From NCBI GenBank assembly GCA_964644025.1, contig CAZXVW010000097.1, forward strand, positions 1 to 16,032: a stretch of 16,032 bases of DNA, written 5' to 3'. The notes under the pieces were generated by a model. The model had not been told where the DNA came from. It saw only the letters and a program-made list of their open reading frames with translations, and did not search any database. Origin of the DNA: CAZXVW01 sp964644025. Lineage in GTDB: Bacteria; Acidobacteriota; Terriglobia; Bryobacterales; Bryobacteraceae. Both the position numbers and the translations under genes were made by a program. This document shows, piece after piece, positions 8,916 through 15,645 of this stretch. Each line of letters starts with the position of its first letter. Within the stretch, counting starts at the first letter, position 1.

Positions 8916-9875
8916 ATGATCTCCGTCGTCATCCCGATCCACAACGAGGAACCGGCGATTGTTCCGTTGCATGACCGGCTCGTCTCAGTCCTCGACTCTC
9001 TGGGCCGGGATTACGAAGTCATCTTTGTGGACGACGCCTCCACCGACGGCAGTTTCGCGCTGCTGGCCAATCTGGCCGAAAACAATCCGCACCTCAAGGT
9101 GATCCGCCTGCGCCGCAACTTCGGCCAGACAGCCGCGCTGGCCGCCGGTTTCGACGAGGCCCGCGGAGAAATCATCGTTTCCCTGGATGGCGATCTACAG
9201 CATGACCCGGAAGACATTCCCGCCCTGCTGGCCAAGCTCGAGGAGGGCTACGATATCGTCAGCGGGTGGCGCCGGCACCGCATCGACAACGCATTGACCC
9301 GCCGGTTGCCCTCACGCGTTGCCAACTGGCTGATGGCCAAGGCTTCCGGTGTGGATCTTCGGGATTTCGGCACCACCTTCAAGGCCTACCGGGCTGACAT
9401 TCTCCACGAGGTGAAGCTCTACGGCGAGCTGCACCGCTTCATCCCGGCATTGGCGAGCTTTTACGGGGCCCGCATCGCCGAGGTGCCCATCAGGAACGTC
9501 TTGCGCACCGAGGGAAAGTCCCATTACGGGTTGGGCCGGATTTTTAATGTGCTGTTCGACATCCTGACAATCAAGTTCCTGCTGAGCTACTTCACCCGGC
9601 CGATGCACTTTTTCGGCCGCGTGGGGTTGCTGGGAACTTCGGTCGGCGGTCTGATTCTGGCTTACCTGTTCGTCTACAAAGTCACCGGCCACGAGATCGT
9701 CCAGCAGCACGGTCCGCTGATGGTGGCCGGCGTGGTGCTGCTGCTCGGCGGGTTGCTCATGTTCACCACCGGAATCCTTGGTGAGGTCATGATGCGGACT
9801 TACTTTGAGAGCCAGGGGCGGCGCATTTACACGATCCGGGAGATCCGCACGCAGGGGCAGGCAAAAAAAGTGTAA
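8916..9875 (+). CDS. Membrane-anchored GT2 glycosyltransferase, polyprenol-phosphate type
   Basis: The 319-residue protein resembles the GtrB/ArnC/dolichol-phosphate mannosyltransferase class, which moves a sugar from a nucleotide donor to a polyprenyl phosphate at the inner face of the membrane. The GT-A domain covers about residues 1-225: SVVIPIHNEE at the start, the nucleotide-binding VDDASTDGS (residues 38-46), LRRNFGQTAALAAGFDEA, and the metal-binding DGD in SLDGDLQHDPED (91-93). DFGTTFKAYRADIL and a basic NVLRTEGKSHYGLGR segment follow. Two transmembrane helices lie near residues 237-256 and 268-288, each separated by a short loop, as in this class. The ATG at 8916 starts right at the family N-terminus; no ribosome binding site is visible, so the message may have a very short leader. 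Its sugar and final product are unknown: lipid A change, O-antigen glucosylation and protein glycosylation are all possible. It stands alone, divergent from recO and convergent with the TrmB-like regulator. Confidence 0.93.
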   Translation: MISVVIPIHNEEPAIVPLHDRLVSVLDSLGRDYEVIFVDDASTDGSFALLANLAENNPHLKVIRLRRNFGQTAALAAGFDEARGEIIVSLDGDLQHDPEDIPALLAKLEEGYDIVSGWRRHRIDNALTRRLPSRVANWLMAKASGVDLRDFGTTFKAYRADILHEVKLYGELHRFIPALASFYGARIAEVPIRNVLRTEGKSHYGLGRIFNVLFDILTIKFLLSYFTRPMHFFGRVGLLGTSVGGLILAYLFVYKVTGHEIVQQHGPLMVAGVVLLLGGLLMFTTGILGEVMMRTYFESQGRRIYTIREIRTQGQAKKV

Positions 9876-9913
9876 AAAGCGTAAAATCCGGCGGTCTGGC
9901 ATCCAGGCGCCGG

Positions 9914-10768
9914 TCAGCTCTTGCGGGAAACTTTCTTGCGGCGGGTCCGAAGCGGGGAACCATGCCGCCAGTACCGTTCAAAGAGGGCCGTCATCGCCTC
10001 TCCCATGCCGGAATGGTCAAACAGCACCGAGGTCCAGGCGGGCCTGGTCAGAACCGGGTCCATCAACGCGATGATGCCCCGGACGCCGTCGAACACGGCC
10101 AGCTTCATCGGCAGAGTCTCGGCCAGCCGGAAGCGCACGCCCAACGTGTTCAGCGCGGACGGCGAGTTTGTTGCCACCGCCGGGAGGAATCCGGCTTCGA
10201 TGAGAATGCGACATGAGATGCCGCGCCGGACCGCCTCCATGATCAGGTCGGTCTCCAGCGGCGCGGTGGCGTATGGCGGCCGGCAGAATTCCATGTACTC
10301 GTGGGAGACTTCCGCCAGCATCTCGCGGAACTGAGCCGCCGCCTGGCGTGGCTCGCTTACAATGCGCAGGTAGTCCAGTGTTCCCAGACCTTCCCGCCTG
10401 TCCGAGTAAGCCGCGCTGAGGTCGTCGACGATGGCCGAGCCGAGACGGGACTGGTCGGTCAGTTCGCGTTCCAGCAGCTCCCGCCGCCGGGCGAGGTAGT
10501 TCGCCACGGCGAGACCAGGTTCAATGGCGGAAAACAGCTTGGTCTTCTCCTGGGTGACATTCGCGAAGCCTTTCTCCATCAGGCTTTCAAGCACCTCGTA
10601 AATCTTCTGCCGGGGCACATTGGCACGCCGGGCCAGCTCGAGCGCCTTGAACCGCGGGTGATCCACCAGCACCAGGTAAGCGCGAGCCTCGTAAGCGTTC
10701 AGTCCTAATTGCTGGAGCCGCCGCCAAAGACGCTCAAAGTCCGTCGCTGCTATTTCCCTTCCCATCAT
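9914..10768 (-). CDS. TrmB-like transcriptional regulator
   Basis: A 284-residue protein with an N-terminal winged helix of the TrmB type at about residues 12-75: LGLNAYEARAYLVLVDHPRF, then ALELARRANVPRQKIYEVLE and SLMEKGFANV. A charged helical linker follows (residues about 95-120, ARRRELLERELTDQ). The rest (about 130-275) looks like the phospholipase-D-like effector domain seen in part of this family (YMEFCRPP, RRGISCRILIEAGF, MKLAVFDGVRGIIALMD, LFDHSGMGEAMTALFERYW). TrmB proteins are best known as archaeal sugar regulators; bacterial ones are often uncharacterised. The very end is basic (RTRRKKVSRKS). Two ATGs in a row at 10768 and 10765 could both be the start, and neither has a clear ribosome binding site. 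It is convergent with the GT2 gene (38-base gap), so that gene need not be its target. The ligand is unknown. Confidence 0.87.
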   Translation of the reverse strand: MMGREIAATDFERLWRRLQQLGLNAYEARAYLVLVDHPRFKALELARRANVPRQKIYEVLESLMEKGFANVTQEKTKLFSAIEPGLAVANYLARRRELLERELTDQSRLGSAIVDDLSAAYSDRREGLGTLDYLRIVSEPRQAAAQFREMLAEVSHEYMEFCRPPYATAPLETDLIMEAVRRGISCRILIEAGFLPAVATNSPSALNTLGVRFRLAETLPMKLAVFDGVRGIIALMDPVLTRPAWTSVLFDHSGMGEAMTALFERYWRHGSPLRTRRKKVSRKS

Positions 10769-11082
10769 CCGTTCTAGAGCACATCACAATTTGCACTGCC
10801 ACGCAAGTAGTTTTCGGCAAAGGCAGCCCTCGTTGATCCGCTGGCTCCGGAGAGGTTCGCGCCGGCCAGGACGCCGGTTCCTGGCCCGCCGCCTCGGGCG
10901 GTGGCCAGCGGTGCGCCGGAGCCGGAACGCGCGCCGCCGGTGACGGCAGAGCAACGGCAATCACACTGGTTTCCAGATTCCACAACCCCCTCAACTTCAA
11001 TGGGTTAGGCGGATCCGCCGGACGTGGCGGCGGCTGTTTTCCGGCTGAGGTCGGCTAGGATGAAGCCAGGAGAGCGAAGGTC
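10769..11082. other. Gene-free spacer upstream of the TrmB-like gene
   Basis: This 314-base stretch should hold the promoter of the TrmB-like gene at its left end, but I cannot pick a convincing -35/-10 pair. Two minus-strand open frames (69-88 codons) cross it; they are Pro/Ala/Arg-rich, lack start signals and look non-coding. A 12-base palindrome GGCGGATCCGCC lies at 11008-11019. A 6-pair hairpin CCGCCG/CGGCGG (11015-11020 with 11028-11033) is followed by CTGTTTT, which could be a weak plus-strand terminator. Confidence 0.45.
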
Positions 11083-11086
11083 ATGA
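11060..11086 (+). CDS. Possible 8-codon leader ORF overlapping the next start
   Basis: An ATG at 11060 opens a reading frame of eight codons (MKPGERRS) whose TGA stop (11084-11086) overlaps the ATG at 11083 as ATGA. A GAGG at 11047-11050 lies 9 bases before it. This is the arrangement of a translationally coupled upstream ORF. It is too short to be supported by its own sequence. Confidence 0.25.
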   Translation: MKPGERRS

Positions 11087-11208
11087 AAAACCCCACCAAC
11101 GTCCCCGCTACCCTGCAAACCGGTGTCTTGTTCTCGGCGGGGGGCCGGCGCTCGGAGGAGGTTCCGGCCCGCGCCCTGTGCGAGATCACCGTCGACCACC
11201 TCGAATGA
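11083..11208 (+). CDS. Possible small protein, 41 residues, unknown
   Basis: A short frame from ATG at 11083 to TGA at 11206-11208. It begins MKNPTNVPATLQTG and ends EITVDHLE. Support: AGGAGAG (11068-11074) lies 8 bases before the ATG, a good ribosome binding position, and 35 of the 41 codons end in G or C, like a real gene in this GC-rich genome. The start overlaps the stop of a tiny upstream ORF (ATGA). It has no signal peptide, membrane helix or family motif that I recognise; it has one Cys and an acidic end. It may be a real small gene, the remains of a longer one, or chance. It lies between the 5' end of the TrmB-like gene and the 3' end of pilD, and no promoter is obvious. Confidence 0.4.
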   Translation: MKNPTNVPATLQTGVLFSAGGRRSEEVPARALCEITVDHLE

Positions 11209-11271
11209 ATCCGCACTCACCGGCCGAGATATCCCGGCTTGGCCCATCACGCCCGGCGCGGCCGGCTAGCC

Positions 11272-12075
11272 CTAAAGGGGTGGAAAGATCAACCGCCCGA
11301 GGTAGACGTAAGCCAGGGCGCCGGCGGCCAGGAAAGTCCCGTAGGGCAACGGGAACCGGGCGGGGTCCTTTTTCGCCAGGTAAATGTAGGCCGAGCCGAT
11401 GACGGCACCGAGCAGCGAGCCCAGCATGAGTGCGATCAGTGTTTGGTAGATGCCGAGGAAAGCGCCGATCATGGCGATCATTTTGACATCGCCCAGGCCC
11501 AGTCCCTCCCGCTTGCGGATTTTCTGGTACAGCCAGCCGACCGCCCACAGCAAACCGGCCGTGAACAAGGCTCCGGCAACCGACTCCGCGACGGAGGCGA
11601 ACCGCGGAGAGAACGAACCGCCCAGCAGCACTCCCACCAGGCCGTGTCTCATCGGGACCCAGGCCGCCAGCGCGATGCCGGCCGCCACGCCGCCGAGCGT
11701 CAGTTCGTCCGGCAGAATGCGCCGGGTCAGGTCCGTAAACGCCAGCCCGGTCAGCAGCGCCGCGAACACGCACAACCGCACCGCTTCCGGTTCCGGGCCT
11801 TCCAGGCGCAGGGCGGCGAAGAACAGCCCGCCGGTGAGCAGCTCCACGGCCGGGTAACGCCAGGAAATTTGCTGTCCGCAGTGCCGGCAGTGGCCGCCGA
11901 GCAGCGCGTAGCTGAGCAGAGGGATATTGTCGTACCAGGCGATGGAATGCCGGCAGCGCGGGCAATACGAGCGCGGCTGCACCACCGAGCGGTTGCGCGG
12001 CAAGCGGTAAATGCAAACATTCAAGAAGCTGCCGATGAAGAGGCCGAACAGAAAGGCCACAATGGGCATCAGCAT
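11272..12075 (-). CDS. pilD: Type IV prepilin peptidase / N-methyltransferase
   Basis: The 267-residue inner-membrane enzyme cuts the leader of type IV pilin-like proteins and methylates the new N-terminus. The N-terminal methylation domain begins LFGLFIGSFLNVCIYRLPR and carries the zinc-binding four-Cys set CPRC...CRHC (residues 38, 41, 63, 66). The A24 peptidase domain has both catalytic aspartates: Asp115 in FTDLTRRILPDELT and Asp196 in the GxGD motif LGLGDVKMIAMIGAFLG. Multiple hydrophobic helices follow, ending VYLGRLIFPPL. I start it at the ATG at 12075, where GAGG (12083-12086) is 7 bases away; the ATG at 12069 is also possible. The frame stays open upstream but that part is shadow of the preceding gene. 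It overlaps the end of the GT4 gene by 7 bases and is the last gene of the HU-led run. No pilin or pilus assembly gene is in the window. Confidence 0.96.
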   Translation of the reverse strand: MLMPIVAFLFGLFIGSFLNVCIYRLPRNRSVVQPRSYCPRCRHSIAWYDNIPLLSYALLGGHCRHCGQQISWRYPAVELLTGGLFFAALRLEGPEPEAVRLCVFAALLTGLAFTDLTRRILPDELTLGGVAAGIALAAWVPMRHGLVGVLLGGSFSPRFASVAESVAGALFTAGLLWAVGWLYQKIRKREGLGLGDVKMIAMIGAFLGIYQTLIALMLGSLLGAVIGSAYIYLAKKDPARFPLPYGTFLAAGALAYVYLGRLIFPPL

Positions 12076-12965
12076 GAGAGCACCTCGCGATAGACTTCCA
12101 TGGTTGCTGTAATCATCCGTTCCAGGGAAAAGCGCTCGCGCGCCCGCTGCCGGCCCTGGCGGCCGAACGCGGCGCGGAGTTCCGCGTCGCCGGCCAGGCG
12201 CCGGATAGCCCCCGCGACCGCTTCCGGGTTGTTTTCGGTCAGGAGCCCACAAGCGCCGTGCTCGACCAGCTCCGGTAAGCCGCCCACGCGGCTGGCGATG
12301 ACCGCCACGCCGGCCGACATGGCCAGCAGCACCCCGGAGCCAAGCCCCTCGGACCGGCTCAGGTAGACGAACAGGTCCGCCCGGCTGAGGTCTCGCACCA
12401 GGTCAGCCGAAAACAGCACTCTCACCCCGGCCCGGGCCGCCGCGGCCCGCAACAGGCTGGCGCCCTTGCGCGGATCATCGGTGGCCGGCGCCACGATTCC
12501 GGCGCCGCCGGCCGAAGGCGGCAGTTCCGGCGCGCCGTCGTAAACCACCCGGATCCGGTCCGCTTCGACGCCCGCATCGAGCAACGTCCGCTTCACGTGT
12601 TCCGACACTGCCAGGAAGCGCCTGGGCCGGGTGTAGTTCCAGCGCGAGAGCAGGTTCCGCTTCACCGGGAAGGCCACGCGCCGCGAGACGACGAGTCGCG
12701 GCGCGTCCACCGCGGCGGCGAGTGCATGAGCCCGGCCGGTGTGGGCGTGCACGATCTCAGCCTGGCGGACGAGGCGCCACAGCGCGGCCAGGCGCAACGG
12801 GGCGGTCTCCCATCCCGCTTCCGCGGCCCGCCGGAGCAGCCCGGAGCCCGCCGGGGCCGCGAGCACCTGGCGATGGCCCGCCGCCGCTAGCCCTTCCATC
12901 AGGTAGAAAGCTTGCCACTGCCCTCCCCTCATTTCGCGGCCGGTGTCAAGGTGGAGGATGCGCAC
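12069..12965 (-). CDS. Short GT4-family glycosyltransferase
   Basis: A 298-residue GT-B glycosyltransferase. The N-terminal Rossmann half starts RILHLDTGREMRGGQWQAF, with the glycine-rich acceptor loop; AEIVHAHTGRAHALA is the usual H-x-H region, and LAVSEHVKRTLLDAGV the linker to the C-terminal half. The donor half holds LFVYLSRSEGLGSGVLLAMS, then GVAVIASRVGGLPELVEHGA. The first Glu of the EX7E motif is present (206), but the second is Leu (214). The protein is shorter than the usual 350-400 residues, mainly because the segment between the two halves is compressed. The start codon is GTG at 12965, 8 bases after the WaaE-like gene stop, without a clear ribosome binding site, so it probably relies on coupling. 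Its stop overlaps the pilD start. With its neighbour it may build lipopolysaccharide core or another surface glycan; donor and acceptor are unknown. Confidence 0.9.
   Translation of the reverse strand: MRILHLDTGREMRGGQWQAFYLMEGLAAAGHRQVLAAPAGSGLLRRAAEAGWETAPLRLAALWRLVRQAEIVHAHTGRAHALAAAVDAPRLVVSRRVAFPVKRNLLSRWNYTRPRRFLAVSEHVKRTLLDAGVEADRIRVVYDGAPELPPSAGGAGIVAPATDDPRKGASLLRAAAARAGVRVLFSADLVRDLSRADLFVYLSRSEGLGSGVLLAMSAGVAVIASRVGGLPELVEHGACGLLTENNPEAVAGAIRRLAGDAELRAAFGRQGRQRARERFSLERMITATMEVYREVLSC
12083..12086 (-). promoter_or_regulatory. pilD: Ribosome binding site for pilD
   Basis: On the minus strand GAGG sits inside the 3' end of the GT4 gene, 7 bases before the ATG at 12075. It supports 12075 over the next ATG at 12069 as the pilD start. 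Confidence 0.5.
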
Positions 12966-12973
12966 GGTGTCGG

Positions 12974-13720
12974 TTACCGGTTCGGGTTCATGAACTTCGC
13001 CTTGGCGTACTTGACGAAGTTGTACATGGCCGCCATGTAAGCGATGGCAAGGCCCTCGGTCCCATCGAGGAAGCCACGCTTGAGAAAATACGTTCGCAGG
13101 AACGTCCAGGGGGGATCGAGCAACAGGTGCCGCCAGCCGATGGGTACCTTTTCAGCCACCAGTTGCTGGGCGGCCAGCGTGGTGTAGCGGTTCATGGTTT
13201 CCAGGTGCTGGGAAAGCGAGTCGCAGGTGTAATGGAGCAGGTTGGCTTCCAAGTGCCCGATGCGGCCGTTCACTTGAACGCTTTCATGGACATAACTGCC
13301 GCTCCAGCGCGCCTTGCGGCGGTCGTAGAGGCGCACCTTGCGGTCCGGGTGCCAGCCCGAATGCAGGATCCAGCGGCCCAGGTACTGGGCCAGCCGGGGC
13401 ACGGTGTAGGCATCGTAAGCAGGGCCGCGTTTCTTGAGCTGCCAGATCTCGCCCTCCAGCGCCTCGCTCAGTGATTCATCAGCATCGAGCGAGAGGATCC
13501 AATCGTGGGAAGCTTCCTCGGCGGCCACGTTCTTCTGCTTTGCGAAACCCTCCCAGGGGTGGTCGACGACGCGCGCGCCAAGCCGCTGGGCGATTTCCAC
13601 CGTGCGGTCCACCGAGCCGCTGTCCACCACAACCACTTCGTCGCAGCAGCGCAGGCTCTCGATGGCGCGGGCGATGTTGCTCTGCTCGTTGAAGGTGATG
13701 ATGGTGGCCGAGATTTTCAT
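12974..13720 (-). CDS. WaaE/KdtX-like GT2 glycosyltransferase, LPS core
   Basis: A 248-residue glycosyltransferase of the class that includes WaaE/KdtX, which adds a sugar (a glucose in enterobacteria) to heptose in the inner core of lipopolysaccharide. The N-terminal ISATIITFNEQSNIARAIES, nucleotide-binding VVVDSGSVDRT (Asp33), GFAKQKNVA and metal-binding DAD in LSLDADES (79-81) are clear. The middle has the class signature HSGWHPDRKVRLYDRRKARW and VHESVQVNG. The C-terminus has the membrane-associating PPWTFLRTYFLKRGFLDGTEG segment, cut here as TFLRTYFLKRGFLDG. I start it at the ATG at 13720: AAGGG lies just before it, and it forms a TGATG junction with the M50 gene stop. A TTG three bases earlier is a less likely start. 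It is in the middle of the HU-led run, followed after 8 bases by a GT4 gene. The actual sugar is not shown by the sequence. Confidence 0.93.
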   Translation of the reverse strand: MKISATIITFNEQSNIARAIESLRCCDEVVVVDSGSVDRTVEIAQRLGARVVDHPWEGFAKQKNVAAEEASHDWILSLDADESLSEALEGEIWQLKKRGPAYDAYTVPRLAQYLGRWILHSGWHPDRKVRLYDRRKARWSGSYVHESVQVNGRIGHLEANLLHYTCDSLSQHLETMNRYTTLAAQQLVAEKVPIGWRHLLLDPPWTFLRTYFLKRGFLDGTEGLAIAYMAAMYNFVKYAKAKFMNPNR

Positions 13721-14697
13721 CAAAACCCTTCGCTCATCCGTACCGGCGCCAGGGTGAACGAGAGCAGGAAAATCACCAGCGCCAGCACGGCGAGCTTCCT
13801 CCGGCCCGGGCCGAGATCGGTGGTGTCATGAATTACGGGATGACGCATGCCCAGCAACAAGAGGATAGCAGCCCAGAGGAGCCAACTGTAGGAGTAGAAA
13901 AGACCGATCGGGATCAACGCGAGGACGAAGAGGCGGGAGAGCAGTCTGTGGTGACGGCCGGCGAACGCGTACAGGATATGTCCGCCGTCCAGTTGCCCGA
14001 CGGGAAGCAGGTTCAGGGCGGTGGCCAGCACGCCCACCCAGGCCGCCCGGGCCACCGGGTGGAGCGAGACATCGGCGGCGGCGACGCCGGGGAAAATGAC
14101 CGCCTGCAGCAGGCTCTGAATCGGCGGAGCACCGAAGATCAGCTCCCCGCGCTCGGCGATTCCCGGAATCACCTTGGAGAAAGCCAGCCCCACGGCCAGC
14201 GCGGGAAGCAGAAAAATGAAGCCGGCCAACGGCCCCGCCACGCCGATATCAAACAGCGCCTTCCGGGTGTAGATGGGCGAACGGATGCGAATGAACGCGC
14301 CGAGCGTTCCGATCAGCGTCGGGGCGGGCAGGAAAAACGGCAGGGTGGCCTCGACCCGATAATACTGGCAAGCCAGGTAATGCCCCATCTCATGCGCCAG
14401 CAGAATGAGCAGCAGGGTCAGGGAAAACGGCAGCCCCTGGAGCATTTCCGACGGACTCTCCAGCGTTTCCAGGATCACTCCCAGATCCTCGGCGGTGAAC
14501 GCCGGCAGGTCATGGTGGAAGTTATGCGCCATCCCGGCGCCTACCGCCGTGGTCGTCAGCAGGGTCAGCAACAGAAGGAATAGATGGAGCCAGTAACGAG
14601 GCTTTCGCCGGGGGGGCGAAATGATGACCGCCGGCTCGCCCGCGCCGGGGAAAGGCGGAGCAGGAAACGAGCCCGGGGCACTACCCTGGCCAGGCAC
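13720..14697 (-). CDS. M50-type site-2 protease family protein
   Basis: A 325-residue multi-pass membrane metalloprotease. The zinc-binding HExxH is seen as AHEMGHYLACQYY (residues 102-106), inside a hydrophobic helix. The second metal ligand motif is NLLPVGQLDGGHILY (Asp237). Between them, FDIGVAGPLAGFIFLLPALA is a typical family block. About six or seven hydrophobic segments are visible, the first at about 37-55. No PDZ domain is seen, so it resembles the EGY1-like/simple group and not RseP. Such proteases cut membrane-spanning substrates such as anti-sigma factors; the substrate here is unknown. The first 30 residues are Pro/Gly-rich. The start is GTG at 14697, 12 bases after the HU stop, with no ribosome binding site, so the exact start is uncertain; the next Met is residue 56, inside the first helix region. 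Its stop shares one base with the next gene start. Confidence 0.92.
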   Translation of the reverse strand: MPGQGSAPGSFPAPPFPGAGEPAVIISPPRRKPRYWLHLFLLLLTLLTTTAVGAGMAHNFHHDLPAFTAEDLGVILETLESPSEMLQGLPFSLTLLLILLAHEMGHYLACQYYRVEATLPFFLPAPTLIGTLGAFIRIRSPIYTRKALFDIGVAGPLAGFIFLLPALAVGLAFSKVIPGIAERGELIFGAPPIQSLLQAVIFPGVAAADVSLHPVARAAWVGVLATALNLLPVGQLDGGHILYAFAGRHHRLLSRLFVLALIPIGLFYSYSWLLWAAILLLLGMRHPVIHDTTDLGPGRRKLAVLALVIFLLSFTLAPVRMSEGF

Positions 14698-14709
14698 GAG
14701 CGTCGAAGC

Positions 14710-14979
14710 TTACCGAAGCGACTGCAGTTCCTTGCCCGGTTTGAAGCGCACTGCCTTGCCGGGAGGAATCGCGACCTCCGCGCCGGTTCGCGGGTTGCGT
14801 CCGATCCCGGTCTTCCGCGGCCGGACGTTGAAGATGCCGAAGCCACGCAGCTCGATCCGCTCGCCGTGTCCGAGAGCGCGCTTCATGCTCTCGAAGACGG
14901 TTTCCACGGCCATTTCAGCCTTCGTCTTGGTGATTCCGGTTCTGTTGACAACTTCGTTGATGATATCGGCTTTGATCAA
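14710..14979 (-). CDS. HU/IHF-family DNA-binding protein
   Basis: An 89-residue nucleoid protein that bends DNA as a dimer. It has the family helices at the N-terminus (IKADIINEVVNRTGITKTKA), the central ELRGFGIFNV, and the DNA-binding arm region RPRKTGIGRNPRTGAEVAIP with the intercalating proline, then GKAVRFKPGKEL. The length is exactly right for HU/IHF. The start codon is TTG at 14979, backed by a strong GGAGG (14985-14989) five bases before it. A good promoter lies further upstream (15051-15080), giving a leader of about 65 bases that can fold. It is the first gene of a tightly spaced run with an M50 protease, two glycosyltransferases and PilD. HU and IHF subunits cannot be told apart with confidence from sequence alone. 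Confidence 0.97.
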   Translation of the reverse strand: MIKADIINEVVNRTGITKTKAEMAVETVFESMKRALGHGERIELRGFGIFNVRPRKTGIGRNPRTGAEVAIPPGKAVRFKPGKELQSLR

Positions 14980-14984
14980 AGCAC

Positions 14985-14989
14985 CCTCC
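14985..14989 (-). promoter_or_regulatory. Ribosome binding site supporting the TTG start of the HU gene
   Basis: On the minus strand GGAGG stands five bases before TTG at 14979. No in-frame ATG is near, and the TTG gives exactly the family N-terminus, so this site decides the start. Confidence 0.75.
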
Positions 14990-14998
14990 TCGCAAGGG

Positions 14999-15038
14999 GG
15001 CAGCGGCCGTCAAAAAGACTTCCGGCCGGTGGGCTGCC
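14999..15038 (-). promoter_or_regulatory. Structured 5' leader of the HU gene
   Basis: Read on the minus strand, GGCAG (15034-15038) pairs with CTGCC (14999-15003), CGGCC with GGCCG, and GTC with GAC around a TTTTT loop, with CCCAC and GGAA bulges on one side. The hairpin ends about 10 bases before the ribosome binding site. A second weak CCT-TGCG-AGG hairpin touches the ribosome binding site. This could control translation, but it is only a fold drawn by eye. Confidence 0.35.
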
Positions 15039-15050
15039 ATCGCAAACCTA

Positions 15051-15080
15051 ATGATAAGATTGGGCTTACGCGGTTGTCAA
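15051..15080 (-). promoter_or_regulatory. Sigma-70-type promoter of the HU-led operon
   Basis: On the minus strand a perfect TTGACA (15075-15080) is followed after 18 bases by TATCAT (15051-15056), one mismatch from the -10 consensus. Transcription would begin near 15044 and run into the HU gene. Confidence 0.72.
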
Positions 15081-15211
15081 GCGCTGCCATGCCGGCCTCG
15101 TCCGCCGGCCGGCGCCACCCGGGGTTGGATGTGCCCTCCACGTATGCCGGACGGGCCGGCTGATCAGAGACCGCCGAAACCGGTTCCCGTGGAATCTGGC
15201 TCAGGGTGTAT

Positions 15212-15241
15212 TTGACACGGCCGCGGCGGGTTTGCTGTAAT
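15212..15241 (+). promoter_or_regulatory. Sigma-70-type promoter of tRNA-Asn
   Basis: TTGACA (15212-15217) and TGTAAT (15236-15241) are separated by 18 bases; both are close to consensus. Transcription would start near 15248, about 17 bases before the tRNA. Confidence 0.72.
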
Positions 15242-15264
15242 AAAATCCAGCCGCAAGGGCCTGC

Positions 15265-15340
<76 letters not shown>

Positions 15341-15645
15341 GATTAAAACCACGAACCTCCCGGAGCCTGTTGGTCAACGATAAAGATCAGGGGAAACGGG
15401 AGGTGAGAAACGACGGCCTTCCTTGATTGGTTCGGGGGTTCCGGCGAGGCCGGCATGATGATGGATTCTCCGGTTGGAGAAGAACTTTTCGGGTTTCAGG
15501 GCCAACCCCGGCGGTTGCGTTCGGTGTCCAAAGAACATCCTTTCCGAATTCTCCCGTTCTGCGTTTTGCGAGTCGGCTTGTTGAACAGCCCGGTTGCATC
15601 CGGGCGCCCGAGTTGCGGTTTTCATAGCCGGCCAGGGAGGCGGCC
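15341..15645. other. Gene-free spacer between tRNA-Asn and the MNT gene
   Basis: A 305-base stretch without a convincing gene; frames that cross it (66-140 codons, both strands) lack start signals and look random. It has an 8-base inverted repeat ACCTCCCG (15355-15362) and CGGGAGGT (15397-15404) soon after the tRNA. No tRNA terminator with a T-run is seen, and I see no second copy of the tRNA 3' end here that would mark an integrated element. Confidence 0.5.

Noticed and set aside
11005..11250. An 81-codon minus-strand open frame between the TrmB-like gene and pilD
   Set aside because: It has no ribosome binding site and no family features, and it is opposite the better supported small plus-strand ORF.
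11964..12252. The 59-codon upstream extension of pilD
   Set aside because: The extension overlaps the GT4 gene and is Pro/Arg/Gly-rich; the prepilin peptidase family starts at MLMPIVAFLFG, where a ribosome binding site is present.
15341..15645. Possible integrated element at the tRNA-Asn gene
   Set aside because: No integrase and no repeat of the tRNA 3' end is visible in the 690 bases to the right; the window is too short to decide.
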